Of a stretch of DNA of 64,000 nt, positions 1 through 8,237 are shown one piece after another. The position numbers and the translations under genes were made by a program. The stretch's first letter is position 1, and every line of letters starts with the position of its first letter. Source of the DNA: Zafaria ginkgonis (lineage in GTDB: Bacteria; Actinomycetota; Actinomycetes; Actinomycetales; Micrococcaceae); the NCBI RefSeq assembly GCF_039540195.1, contig NZ_BAABEO010000012.1, positions 124,001 to 188,000 on the forward strand, in the 5' to 3' direction. Under the pieces are notes generated by a model. It saw only the letters and a program-made list of their open reading frames with translations. It was not told the origin of the DNA and made no database searches.

Positions 1-366
1 GTGGCGGCCGCGCACGATCTGGACCCGTACTTCGCCACGCTGCGCCGCGACGGGACGCTGGTCCAGCTGGGCCTGCCCGCCGAGCCCATGCCGCCGGTCA
101 ATCCCCGCCCGCTGCTGGGGCGGCGCCTGCGCTACACCGGCTCGCCGATCGGCGGCATCGCCGAAACCCAGGAGATGCTGGACTTCTGCGCCGAGCACGC
201 GGTGGCGGCGGAGATCGAAGTCGTGGACGCGGCCGGGCTGAACGCCGCCTGGGACCGCATGGTCGCCGGCGATGTCCGCTACCGCTTCGTGCTGGACGTC
301 TCCACGCTGCCGGCGCCTGCCGCTCCCGCCCCGCACGTGCCCGCCCCGGCCGCGCCCGCCGAGTAA
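1..366 (+). CDS. Zinc-type alcohol dehydrogenase, C-terminal fragment (cut by window start)
   Basis: An open frame runs in from the left edge, so the true start and the catalytic and nucleotide-binding parts lie outside the window. The visible 121 residues resemble the C-terminus of zinc-dependent cinnamyl/benzyl-type alcohol dehydrogenases (YahK/AdhC-like): a G-SPIGGIAETQEMLDFCAEH segment, then an IE-V...A-DRM...DVRYRFVLD ending. In that family the residues after SxIGG help set cofactor choice. The protein ends in an Ala/Pro-rich tail of about 18 residues not typical of the family. The HIT-family gene starts 8 bp downstream and may be co-transcribed. Family assignment is fairly secure; the substrate is unknown. 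Confidence 0.8.
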   Translation: MAAAHDLDPYFATLRRDGTLVQLGLPAEPMPPVNPRPLLGRRLRYTGSPIGGIAETQEMLDFCAEHAVAAEIEVVDAAGLNAAWDRMVAGDVRYRFVLDVSTLPAPAAPAPHVPAPAAPAE

Positions 367-374
367 GGATCCCC

Positions 375-803
375 ATGAGCACCCTGTTCACGCGTATCAT
401 CAACGGCGAGCTGCCGGGCCGCTTCGTATGGAAGGATGAGGACGTCGTCGCGTTCCTGTCCATCGGCCCGCTCGCTGACGGCCACACGCTCGTAGTTCCG
501 CGTGCCGAGTTCGACCTTTGGACGGACGCGCCGGCGGACCTGCTGGCCAAGGTCACCGCCGTGGCCCAGACGATCGGCCAGGCCCAGATCGAGGCCTTCG
601 GTTCCGCGCGGGCGGGCCTGATCGTCGCCGGCTTCGAGATCAACCACCTGCACCTGCACGTGTGGCCGTCGAACTCCGAGGCCGAGTACGACTTCAAGCG
701 CGTCCAGCAGAACCCCGACCCGGCCGTGATGGACGTCGCCGCGGAGAAGATCCGGGCGGCCCTGCGCGATGCCGGGCACGGGGAATTCGTCCCGGAAGCC
801 TGA
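375..803 (+). CDS. HIT family hydrolase
   Basis: A 142-residue histidine-triad protein. The diagnostic H-L-H-L-H motif is at residues 91-95, where the middle histidine is the nucleophile that attacks the alpha-phosphate of nucleoside phosphoramidates or dinucleotides. Upstream blocks (IINGELPGR near residue 8 and GPLADGHTLVVPR near residue 31) are standard for the fold, and the length is normal. The ATG follows an AAGGAT-like ribosome binding site, 8 bp after the dehydrogenase stop. The gene converges on hrpA with only 28 bp between the two stops. The physiological substrate cannot be predicted. Confidence 0.9.
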   Translation: MSTLFTRIINGELPGRFVWKDEDVVAFLSIGPLADGHTLVVPRAEFDLWTDAPADLLAKVTAVAQTIGQAQIEAFGSARAGLIVAGFEINHLHLHVWPSNSEAEYDFKRVQQNPDPAVMDVAAEKIRAALRDAGHGEFVPEA

Positions 804-831
804 CACTCAGGCCTCAGGCCTCAGGGCCCGG

Positions 832-3800
832 CTACGCCGTCGCTTCGCGCAGGGCGGTGCGGATGCGCTTCTCCGAAACGGAGAAGGCCGTACCCAGTTC
901 CTGCGCGAAGAGGCTCACCCGGAACTCCTCGATCATCCACTTCACGGCCGCCAGCGCCGCCGGCGTGCGGGTGCCCGGCACCAGCGCGGCGAGCGCGGCG
1001 TCGTAGTCGTCCTCCAGGGCCTGCACGGCGAGCATGCCGACGTTGTCGCGCGCCACGCCGCCGGCTTCCAGCTTGTCCAGGCGCTTCTCGATCGCCTGCA
1101 GGTAGCGCGGCAGCTGCGCCAGCTGCGCATATCCGGTCCGTGCCACGAACCCCGGGTACACCAGCTGGCCCAGCTGGGCCTTGATGTCGCTGAGCGCATT
1201 GACCAGGGCCAGCGAGGCCGCCGACTTGATCCGCTTCTCGATCCGGCGGGCCGAGGAGAGCACCCGCTCCACGACGGCGGTGACCGTGAAGACGGTGTCG
1301 ATGAGGTCTGCGCGCACCGCTTCGTAGAGCGCGGCGAACTCGGTGCGCGTCCACGGCAGCGCGGCCGGGACCAGCTTGTCCACGGCCGCCAGCGTGCAGT
1401 CCTCGAGGAGCGAGGCGACGGAGCCGTGCGGGTTCTGGGTGAACACCAGCTTCTCCTGGTTGTTCAGGTGCTCCAGCACGTAGCGGGCCGGGGAGGGCAC
1501 CTTGAGCAGCAACAGGCGCACCACGCCGGCGCGGTGCGCGGCCAGCTGCTCGCCCTCGTTGCGGAACACGGTCAGCCCCGCCGCGGTGCCCTGGTCCACC
1601 AGGGCGGGGTAGGCCGTCACCCGCTGCCCGGCGATGTTCGTGACCACCTTGCGTTCGATCGTGCCGTCCACGCCCACCTCCGCGGTCCAGTCGGTCAGGC
1701 CCGACCGTTCCCACACCGAGGCTGCCGCCACGCCGCCCTGGGGGGACCGGGGAGCCTTGGGGCCGCGCTCGGGTACCGGCTTGCCCGGCTTTCCTGCCGC
1801 GCCCGGTTTCCCTGAAGTGCCCAGGCCCGCCAGCGCCGTGCCGCCGGCTCCCAGCGAGGCGGCGAGCGCCTTGCGGTTCTCGGCGGCCAGGGTTTCCTGC
1901 AGCCGGGCGAGGTCCTTGGATTCGTCCAGGATCCGGGCCTGCGCGTCGACCACCTGGAACGTCGGTTTCAGGTACGCCGGCACGGCGTCCCAGTTCCAGG
2001 ACCCGGGCGGGATGACGTGGCCCTTGAGCCGGCGCAGGGCCAGCTCCAGGGAGGCCTCCAGCTGGTCTGTGGCCGGGTCGAAGTCGGCCTCCAGCGCCGC
2101 GACGGCCTGCTTGGCCACGTCGGGGGCGGGCACGAAGTTCTTCCGGACCGCCTTGGGCAGGGACTTGATCAGGGCGGTGGCCAGGTCGGTGCGCAGGCCG
2201 GGGATCTGCCAGCGGAACCGGGCCGGATCCAGCTGGTTCAGGAACAGCACCGGCACGCGCACGCTCACGCCGTCGGATTCCCCGGCCCCGGCGACCGGGT
2301 TGAACTCGTACGTCAGGTCCAGGTCCAGGGTGCCGTGGCGCCACGTGCGCGGGTAGGCGGATTCGTCCAGGTCCTCGGAGGCGGCCTGCAGGAGCGCGTC
2401 CGGGTCGAAGTCCAGCAGCGCCGGGTTCTCCTGCCGGGCCTGCTTCCACCAGCGGTCGAAGTGCCGTTCGGAGACCACGTCCGCCCCGACGCGGGCGTCG
2501 TAGAACTCGAAGAGGTCCTCGTCGGAGGCGCGCAGGTCGCGCCGGCGCATCCGGGTCTCCAGCTCCTCGATGTCGGCCAGCAGGGCCCGGTTGCGGTGGA
2601 AGAACTTGTGGTGGGTCTTCCAGTCGCCTTCGACCAGGGCGTGCCGGATGAACAGTTCGCGCGAAAGCTCAGGGTCGATCCGCCCGTACTGCACGCGCCG
2701 CTGCGGAATGACCGGCACCCCGTAGAGGGTGACCTTCTCGAAGCCGACCACCGAGCCCAGGCGCCGCGACCAGTGCGGCTCCGAGTAGGAGCGCTTGAGC
2801 AGGTGCCCGGCAACCTCCTCGACCCACAGCGGGTCGAACTTCGCGGCGGTGCGCGCCCACAGCCGGCTGGTCTCCACCAGTTCGGCCGCCATCACCCAGT
2901 CGGGGGACTTCTTGAACAGGGCCGATCCGGGGAAGACCGCGAAGCGGGTGCCGCGGGCCCCGGCGTACTCGCGCTTGCGCTCGTCGTAGCTGCCGATGTG
3001 GCTGAGCAGGCCCGCCAGCAGGGACGTGTGGATCTGCCGGTCCAGCCCCACCGGGTCCACCGGACCGGTGGTGAGGGTGATGTCCAGCGGCTTGGCCAGC
3101 TGGCGCAGCTGCGCAAACAGGTCCTGCCACTCGCGCACGCGCAGGTAGTTGATGAACTCGTTGCGGCACAGCCGGCGGAACGCGGAAGAGGAAAGTTCCT
3201 TCTGCTGCTCCTGCAGGTACCGCCACAGGTTCAGGTACCCGGTGAAGTCGGAGTTGGCGTCCACGAACCGCTTGTGCAGCGCGGTGGCCTGCTCGCGCTT
3301 GCCGGTTTCCTCCGACGGGCGTTCGCGCGGGTCCTGGATGGTCAGCGCGGCGGCCAGCACCATGACCTCCTTGGCGCAGCCGCGCCCGCCGGACTCCACG
3401 ATCATCCGGCCCAGCCGCACGTCCACCGGCAGTTGCGCCAGCTGGCGCCCCACCGGGGTGATGCCGCCCTCCCGGCCCTCGCGGACCGCGCCGAGCTCGC
3501 GCAGCAGCGTGACGCCGTCGTTCACGGCCTTGGCGTCCGGAGCCTCCACGAACGGGAAGTCCGCCACGTCCTTGGGCGAGCGCACCACGCCCATGGCGCT
3601 CATCTGCAGGATGACGGCGGCCAGGTTGGTGCGCAGGATCTCGGGGTCGGTGAACTCGGGGCGGGCGGCGAAGTCCTCCTCCGAGTACAGCCGGATCGCG
3701 ATGCCGTCGCTGACGCGGCCGCAGCGGCCGGAGCGCTGATTGGCGGAGGCCTGCGAGACGCGCTCGATCGGCAGCCGCTGCACCTTGGTGCGGTGGCTGT

Positions 3801-4797
3801 ACCGGGAGATGCGGGCGGTACCGGTGTCGATGACGTACTTGATGCCCGGCACGGTCAGCGACGTTTCGGCCACGTTGGTGGCCAGGACGATCCGCCGGTT
3901 CGCGCCCGGATGGAACACCCGGTGCTGCTCGGCCAGGGACAGCCGGGCGAAGAGCGGCAGGATCTCGGTCCCCGCCAGCCGGCGGTTGGCCTGCACGCGC
4001 GCCCGCAGCGCGTCGGCGGCGTCGCGGATCTCGCGCTCGCCGGAGAAGAACACCAGGATGTCCCCGGGCGCCTCCCGGGCGAGCTCGTCGACGGCGTCGC
4101 ACACCGCGTCCAGCGGATCCCGGTCCTCGGCGGCTTCGTCCGGGTCCGGATCGTCCGGGTCCATGCCCTCGGACGGGTTGAGCGGGCGGTAGCGGATCTC
4201 CACCGGGTAGGTGCGCCCGGACACCTCGATCACGGGGGCGGGGACCGATTCCCCGGTGCCGTCCTCGAGCGCGAAGTGCCGGGCGAAGCGTTCGGGGTCG
4301 ATCGTGGCAGAGGTGATGACGACCTTCAGCTCCGGGCGCTGCGGCAGGATGCGCCTGAGGTAGCCCATCAGGAAGTCGATGTTCAGGCTGCGCTCGTGGG
4401 CCTCGTCGATGATGATCGCGTTGTAGCGCTTCAGGAGTTTGTCGCGCTGGATCTCCGCGAGCAGGATGCCGTCCGTCATCACCTTGACCTGGGTGGACCT
4501 GGACACCTCGCCGGTGAAGCGGACGTGGAAGCCGACCTCCTGGCCGATCTCGGTCCCGAGCTCCTCGGCGATGCGCTCGGCCACGGTGCGCGCGGCCAGG
4601 CGGCGCGGCTGGGTATGCCCGATCATGCCCCCCTCGCCGAGGCCGAGCTCGAGGAGCATCTTGGGCAGCTGGGTGGTCTTGCCGGATCCGGTCTCGCCCG
4701 CCACGACCACCACTTGGTGGCGGCGGACCGCCTCCATGATGTCCTCGCGGCGCGCGGAAACGGGAAGGGCTTCGGGGTAGGTGATCGTCACAGCCAT
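832..4797 (-). CDS. hrpA: ATP-dependent RNA helicase HrpA (DEAH box)
   Basis: A 1321-residue DEAH-box helicase, close to the roughly 1300 residues of E. coli HrpA. Seen in order: Walker A GETGSGKT (34-41), TQPRR, DEAH (131-134), SAT, an FFSGEREI helicase motif, TNVAETS, and QRSGRCGR (motif VI), followed by the long C-terminal HrpA-specific region. HrpA unwinds RNA using any NTP and helps resolve stalled ribosomes. The frame stays open 21 codons upstream (to 4860), but the internal ATG at 4797 is preceded by a GGCGGA ribosome binding site and begins MAVTITYPEALPVS, like a normal HrpA N-terminus, so I use it. It is transcribed toward the HIT gene and away from the ABC importer. Confidence 0.95.
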   Translation of the reverse strand: MAVTITYPEALPVSARREDIMEAVRRHQVVVVAGETGSGKTTQLPKMLLELGLGEGGMIGHTQPRRLAARTVAERIAEELGTEIGQEVGFHVRFTGEVSRSTQVKVMTDGILLAEIQRDKLLKRYNAIIIDEAHERSLNIDFLMGYLRRILPQRPELKVVITSATIDPERFARHFALEDGTGESVPAPVIEVSGRTYPVEIRYRPLNPSEGMDPDDPDPDEAAEDRDPLDAVCDAVDELAREAPGDILVFFSGEREIRDAADALRARVQANRRLAGTEILPLFARLSLAEQHRVFHPGANRRIVLATNVAETSLTVPGIKYVIDTGTARISRYSHRTKVQRLPIERVSQASANQRSGRCGRVSDGIAIRLYSEEDFAARPEFTDPEILRTNLAAVILQMSAMGVVRSPKDVADFPFVEAPDAKAVNDGVTLLRELGAVREGREGGITPVGRQLAQLPVDVRLGRMIVESGGRGCAKEVMVLAAALTIQDPRERPSEETGKREQATALHKRFVDANSDFTGYLNLWRYLQEQQKELSSSAFRRLCRNEFINYLRVREWQDLFAQLRQLAKPLDITLTTGPVDPVGLDRQIHTSLLAGLLSHIGSYDERKREYAGARGTRFAVFPGSALFKKSPDWVMAAELVETSRLWARTAAKFDPLWVEEVAGHLLKRSYSEPHWSRRLGSVVGFEKVTLYGVPVIPQRRVQYGRIDPELSRELFIRHALVEGDWKTHHKFFHRNRALLADIEELETRMRRRDLRASDEDLFEFYDARVGADVVSERHFDRWWKQARQENPALLDFDPDALLQAASEDLDESAYPRTWRHGTLDLDLTYEFNPVAGAGESDGVSVRVPVLFLNQLDPARFRWQIPGLRTDLATALIKSLPKAVRKNFVPAPDVAKQAVAALEADFDPATDQLEASLELALRRLKGHVIPPGSWNWDAVPAYLKPTFQVVDAQARILDESKDLARLQETLAAENRKALAASLGAGGTALAGLGTSGKPGAAGKPGKPVPERGPKAPRSPQGGVAAASVWERSGLTDWTAEVGVDGTIERKVVTNIAGQRVTAYPALVDQGTAAGLTVFRNEGEQLAAHRAGVVRLLLLKVPSPARYVLEHLNNQEKLVFTQNPHGSVASLLEDCTLAAVDKLVPAALPWTRTEFAALYEAVRADLIDTVFTVTAVVERVLSSARRIEKRIKSAASLALVNALSDIKAQLGQLVYPGFVARTGYAQLAQLPRYLQAIEKRLDKLEAGGVARDNVGMLAVQALEDDYDAALAALVPGTRTPAALAAVKWMIEEFRVSLFAQELGTAFSVSEKRIRTALREATA

Positions 4798-4972
4798 CGT
4801 TCCGCCAAGTCTAATGCCGTTATTCAAACCCGGTGCCGTCAAGTCCGGTGCCGGCCGCACCCCGGGCGGCGTGGACGAAAGCGGCCCATGGTCCGGCCCG
4901 CGGGTGCGGAATGTCCATCCGAATGAGGCTACGATCGTAAGTCGTCTTGACCGGCGGGGGAGCAGTGGACAG

Positions 4973-4988
4973 TGTGAGATGGTTCACA
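4973..4988. promoter_or_regulatory. CRP/GlxR-type operator
   Basis: TGTGA-N6-TCACA is a perfect two-arm palindrome (TGTGAGATGGTTCACA), identical in its arms to the binding consensus of the CRP family, including corynebacterial GlxR and mycobacterial CRP. It lies 109 bp upstream of the ABC importer lipoprotein start and 176 bp upstream of the divergent hrpA start, in the only sizeable divergent gap here. I infer cAMP-dependent control of the importer operon; whether it activates or represses cannot be told because the -10/-35 elements are unclear. Confidence 0.6.
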
Positions 4989-5096
4989 GGTACCATCGAG
5001 GCAGTCTTTGGGGGCCACGTGCGTCAAGGCCTTGTTGCACCGCCCCACGGCGCCGTCCGTTGCGCTCTCCCGCCGCACGTTGTGAAAGGACCATTC

Positions 5097-6101
5097 ATGA
5101 AACTCCGCACCTCCGCCAAGCTGGCCGCCGGCCTGCTGGCGACCACCCTGCTGGCGACCGCCTGCGGCCCCTCGGGCTCCGGCTCCGGCGCCACCTCCGC
5201 CTCGGCCGAGGGCCCGGTGCAGATCGGCATCGTCCAGTACGTCGCGCACCCCTCGCTGGACGCGACGGCCAAGGGCTTCAAGCAGGCGCTCGCCGACGCC
5301 GGCTACACCGGCGACAAGGTCGTCTATGACGAGCAGAACGCCCAGGGCGACGCCGCCACCAACACCTCCATCGCCGGCAAGTTCGCCTCCGACGGCAAGG
5401 ACCTGGTCCTGGCCATCGCGACCCCGAGCGCCCAGGCGGTCTACAACGCGGTCACCGATGCTCCGATCCTGTTCACCGCGGTGACCGACCCGGTGTCCGC
5501 GGACCTCGTCGAGTCGCTGGAGTCCCCGGGCGGCAACGCCACCGGCACCTCCGACGCCAACCCGGTCAAGGAGCAGCTGCAGCTGGTCAAGGAACTGAAC
5601 CCCGACGCCAAGACCGTCGGCATCGTCTATTCCTCCGGCGAGGTGAACTCCGAGGTCCAGGTCAAGGCCGCCAAGGCCGCCGCCGCCGAGCTGGGCCTCG
5701 AAGTCAAGGAATCCGCCGTCAGCACCTCCGGCGAGGTCCAGCAGGCGGCGCAGTCGCTGGATGTCGACGCGTTCTACGTGCCGACCGACAACAACGTCGT
5801 CTCCGCGCTGGAGTCCCTGCTGCAGGTGGCCGAGGACAAGAAGATCCTCACCATCGCCGCCGAAGGCGACTCCGTCGAGCGCGGGGCCGTGGCCACCTAC
5901 GGCATCAGCTACGAGAAGCTGGGCTACCAGACCGGCGAGATGGCCGTGAAGATCCTCAAGGGAGAGGCCACCCCGGAGACCATGCCGGTGGAAACCCAGT
6001 CCGAGCTGCAGCTCTACGTCAACACCGCCGCCGCCGAGCGCATGGGCGTCACCCTGCCGGCCGGCTTCGCCGACAAGGCCGACGTCACCTTCGACAAGTA
6101 G
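5097..6101 (+). CDS. ABC transporter substrate-binding lipoprotein (ABC_sub_bind / TrpX-like)
   Basis: A 334-residue lipoprotein. The N-terminus (MKLRTSAK, then a hydrophobic stretch ending LLATAC) is a lipoprotein signal with the modified cysteine at about residue 23. The mature part has features of the ABC_sub_bind family (PF04392-like, including TrpX): an IGIVQYVAHPSLDA start, PILFTAVTDPV and a GTSDANP segment. It would capture a small solute, possibly an aromatic amino acid, and deliver it to the next two gene products. The frame is open back to 4947, but the ATG at 5097 sits behind GAAAGGA and starts the signal peptide directly. Substrate unproven. Confidence 0.88.
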   Translation: MKLRTSAKLAAGLLATTLLATACGPSGSGSGATSASAEGPVQIGIVQYVAHPSLDATAKGFKQALADAGYTGDKVVYDEQNAQGDAATNTSIAGKFASDGKDLVLAIATPSAQAVYNAVTDAPILFTAVTDPVSADLVESLESPGGNATGTSDANPVKEQLQLVKELNPDAKTVGIVYSSGEVNSEVQVKAAKAAAAELGLEVKESAVSTSGEVQQAAQSLDVDAFYVPTDNNVVSALESLLQVAEDKKILTIAAEGDSVERGAVATYGISYEKLGYQTGEMAVKILKGEATPETMPVETQSELQLYVNTAAAERMGVTLPAGFADKADVTFDK

Positions 6102-6137
6102 GCCCGGACAAGTAGTCCCGGCGCACGCACCACCCAC

Positions 6138-6169
6138 CGGCGGCCGGCCGGCATCCCGGCCGGCCGCCG
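6138..6169 (+). promoter_or_regulatory. Intercistronic hairpin between lipoprotein and permease genes
   Basis: A perfect 14-bp inverted repeat (CGGCGGCCGGCCGG at 6138-6151 and its complement at 6156-6169) with a CATC loop sits in the 101-bp gap between binding-protein and permease genes. There is no T-run. In ABC importer operons such a hairpin often protects the upstream binding-protein message and lowers downstream expression, which fits the need for excess binding protein. This role is inferred. Confidence 0.6.
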
Positions 6170-6202
6170 CCACACCAACGAGAGAAACCAAGGTTCCCAC
6201 CC

Positions 6203-7105
6203 ATGATCACCGCGGTTGAACTGGGCCTGATCTACGCGATCATGGCGCTGGGGGTCTATCTGACCTTCCGCATCCTGGACTTCCCCGACCTGACGGTCGA
6301 CGGCTCCTTCACCACCGGCGCCGCCGTTGCCGCCGTTGGCATCATCAACGGCATGCCGCCCATCGCGGCAACCGTGCTGGCGTTCTTCGCCGGCGCAGCG
6401 GCCGGCATCGTCACCGGCCTGCTGCACACCAAGGGCAAGATCAACGGGCTGCTCGCCGGCATCCTGACCATGATCGCCCTCTACTCGATCAACCTGCGCA
6501 TCATGGGCAAGGCGAACCTGCCGCTGCTGCGCGAGGACACCCTGATCACGCCGCTGAAGGACGCCGGCCTGCTGGGCACCTGGCTGAGCGTGGCCACCTT
6601 CCTGCTGGTGGCGCTGGCCATCAAGTTCGCCCTGGACTGGTTCCTGCACACGGACACCGGCCTGGCCATGCAGGCCACCGGCGACAACGAGGAGATGATC
6701 CGCAGCCTCGGCGTCAGCACCGACAACCAGAAGATCCTGGGCCTGGCGCTGTCCAACGGCCTGGTCGCGGTGTGCGGCGGGCTCATCGCCCAGTACCAGG
6801 GCTTCGCCGACATCGGCATGGGCATCGGCATCATCGTCGCGGGCCTGGCCTCGGTCATCATCGGCCAGGCGATCTTCGGGCACCGCGTCATCATGGTCGC
6901 CACCCTCGCCGTGGTCCTGGGCTCCGTGCTGTACCGCGTGGTCATTCAGCTGGCCCTGCAGGCCGGCCTGCAGCCGAACGACATGAAGCTGGTCTCCGCG
7001 GTACTGGTGGTCATCGCCCTGGTCCTGCCACAATGGAGCGGCTTCAGGAAACTGGCGGCCCGCCTCAAGCCGGCCGCTCCCGCCGAGAAGGAGACGGTGG
7101 CCTAG
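6203..7105 (+). CDS. ABC transporter permease (LivH/TrpY-like)
   Basis: A 300-residue polytopic membrane protein with about eight to nine hydrophobic segments. The N-terminus (ITAVELGLIYAIMALGVYLTFRILDFPDLTVDGSF, split across TM1 and its loop) is characteristic of the BPD_transp_2 permeases that pair with ABC_sub_bind proteins. It forms the membrane channel for the importer encoded with its two neighbours. It starts at ATG 6203 after an AGAGAAA stretch. Its stop is 2 bp before the ATPase start, so the two are translationally linked. Confidence 0.9.
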   Translation: MITAVELGLIYAIMALGVYLTFRILDFPDLTVDGSFTTGAAVAAVGIINGMPPIAATVLAFFAGAAAGIVTGLLHTKGKINGLLAGILTMIALYSINLRIMGKANLPLLREDTLITPLKDAGLLGTWLSVATFLLVALAIKFALDWFLHTDTGLAMQATGDNEEMIRSLGVSTDNQKILGLALSNGLVAVCGGLIAQYQGFADIGMGIGIIVAGLASVIIGQAIFGHRVIMVATLAVVLGSVLYRVVIQLALQAGLQPNDMKLVSAVLVVIALVLPQWSGFRKLAARLKPAAPAEKETVA

Positions 7106-7107
7106 CC

Positions 7108-7899
7108 ATGTTGGACCTCAGCAATATCACCAAGACTTTCTTCCCTGGCACGGTCAACGAGCGCAAGGCGCTGCGCGGCGTGGAGCTGCACCTGGCCCCC
7201 GGCGAGTTCGTCACCGTCATCGGCTCCAACGGCGCGGGCAAGTCGACCATCCTGAACATGATCTCCGGCAAGCTGCGCCCGGACACCGGCTCCGTGGTCA
7301 TCGACGGCACCGACGTCACCAAGCTCGCCGACTTCCAGCGCGCGAAGTACATCGGGCGCGTCTTCCAGGATCCGATGGCCGGCACCGCGCCGACCATGAG
7401 CATCGAGCAGAACATGGCCATGGCGCTCGAGCGCGGCAAGCGCCGCGGGCTGGGCCTGGGCGTCACCAAGGCCAAGCGCGAGCGTTTCGCGGAGGAGCTC
7501 AAGTCGCTCGAACTGGGGCTGGAAAATCGCCTCAAGGCCAAGGTCGGCCTGCTCTCGGGCGGCCAGCGCCAGGCGCTGTCCCTGCTCATGGCCACCTTCA
7601 GCGGACCGAAGATCCTGCTCCTGGACGAGCACACCGCGGCGCTGGACCCCCAGCGGGCGGCGCTGGTGTCCCGGCTGACGGCGGAACTCGTCGACCGCCA
7701 CCACCTGACCACCCTGATGGTCACGCACAACATGGAGCAGGCGCTGACGCTTGGCACGCGCCTGGTCATGATGCACGACGGCCGGATCATCCTGGACCTG
7801 GACCAGGAGCGCAAGTCCCAGATGACCGTCCCGGACCTGCTCCACGAGTTCGAGAAGATCAAGGGCGCGCAGCTGGACGACCGCACGATGCTTCAGTAA
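7108..7899 (+). CDS. ABC transporter ATP-binding protein
   Basis: A 263-residue ABC ATPase with Walker A GSNGAGKST, signature LLSGGQRQALS, Walker B ILLLDEH followed by TAALD, and an H-loop VTHNM. Glutamate of the Walker B is present (DEH), so it should hydrolyse ATP and drive import through the upstream permease. The ATG is 2 bp after the permease stop; the longer open frame back to 6772 overlaps the permease gene and is not used. It is the last gene of the operon and is followed by a strong terminator. Confidence 0.93.
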   Translation: MLDLSNITKTFFPGTVNERKALRGVELHLAPGEFVTVIGSNGAGKSTILNMISGKLRPDTGSVVIDGTDVTKLADFQRAKYIGRVFQDPMAGTAPTMSIEQNMAMALERGKRRGLGLGVTKAKRERFAEELKSLELGLENRLKAKVGLLSGGQRQALSLLMATFSGPKILLLDEHTAALDPQRAALVSRLTAELVDRHHLTTLMVTHNMEQALTLGTRLVMMHDGRIILDLDQERKSQMTVPDLLHEFEKIKGAQLDDRTMLQ

Positions 7900-7934
7900 C
7901 CGCGCGGCTCCGGTAGCCATCCGGCTCCCATAAC

Positions 7935-7974
7935 CACGAACCCCGCCCCGGCAACGCCCGGGGCGGGGTTCGTG
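7935..7974 (+). terminator. Rho-independent-like terminator of the ABC importer operon
   Basis: A 17-bp perfect stem (7935-7951 with 7958-7974) and six-base loop begins 35 bp after the ATPase stop. The stem is mostly G+C. There is no T-run, as is common for terminators in high-GC actinobacteria. Confidence 0.8.
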
Positions 7975-7988
7975 CGTGGGAACGCAAA

Positions 7989-8026
7989 AAAGAACCCGGC
8001 CCCACTACCGTGGGGCCGGGTTCTTT
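7989..8026 (-). terminator. Terminator of the tRNA-Arg gene
   Basis: A perfect inverted repeat (GAACCCGGCCCCAC at 7992-8005 with 8010-8023, extended by AAA/TTT) with a TACC loop lies just beyond the tRNA 3' end. On the minus strand it is followed by T6 (the A-run at 7986-7991), the expected form of an intrinsic terminator for the tRNA transcript. Confidence 0.88.
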
Positions 8027-8028
8027 GC

Positions 8029-8104
8029 TGGTGCCCTCGAAAGGATTCGAACCTTCGACCTTCTGCTCCGGAGGCAGACGCTCTATCCCCTGAGCTACGA
8101 GGGC
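8029..8104 (-). tRNA. tRNA-Arg (anticodon CCG)
   Basis: Read on the minus strand, GCCCTCG (8104-8098) pairs with CGAGGGC (8039-8033) as the acceptor stem. The anticodon arm is TCTGC-CTCCGGA-GCAGA, giving CCG, which reads the CGG arginine codon. The T-arm contains GGTTCGAATCC. Discriminator A is at 8032 and CCA is encoded at 8031-8029. The gene is divergent from argS, the synthetase that charges it, whose start is 134 bp away. Confidence 0.96.
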
Positions 8105-8225
8105 GAGCCGGGAATTTCCGTCCCGGCCGGGAACGTAGACGAGCTTATCAGCACATGGCCCGCCTTCCGCAAATGCGTCCTCCCGGCGCGCCGCAACCGG
8201 CGGAAAAACGGGCGTTCGGCGCAGG

Positions 8226-8231
8226 TATCCT
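8226..8231 (+). promoter_or_regulatory. argS -10 element (leaderless)
   Basis: TATCCT ends exactly 6 bp before the GTG start of argS. With transcription beginning about 7 bp after the -10, the mRNA would start at the GTG itself, a leaderless transcript. No ribosome binding site is present upstream, which agrees. No clear -35 is visible. Confidence 0.6.
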
Positions 8232-8237
8232 TGTCTG

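Noticed and set aside
805..830. Short AGGCCTC repeats between the HIT gene and hrpA, considered as a CRISPR-like or terminator element
   Set aside because: Only about three 7-bp units, no spacers and no long stem; the gap is just 28 bp between converging genes.
2017..4926. A 969-codon open frame on the plus strand antisense to hrpA
   Set aside because: It is low-complexity Val/Gly/Ala/Gln/Arg translation without any domain, wholly opposite a gene with all helicase motifs; long antisense frames arise from high GC at third positions.
4947..5096. 50-codon N-terminal extension of the ABC lipoprotein
   Set aside because: It would bury the signal peptide, runs through the CRP-type palindrome, and ATG 5097 has a good ribosome binding site.
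7935..8026. Two adjacent hairpins considered as a riboswitch or small RNA
   Set aside because: Each is simply explained as the terminator of one of the two convergent transcripts (ABC operon and tRNA-Arg).
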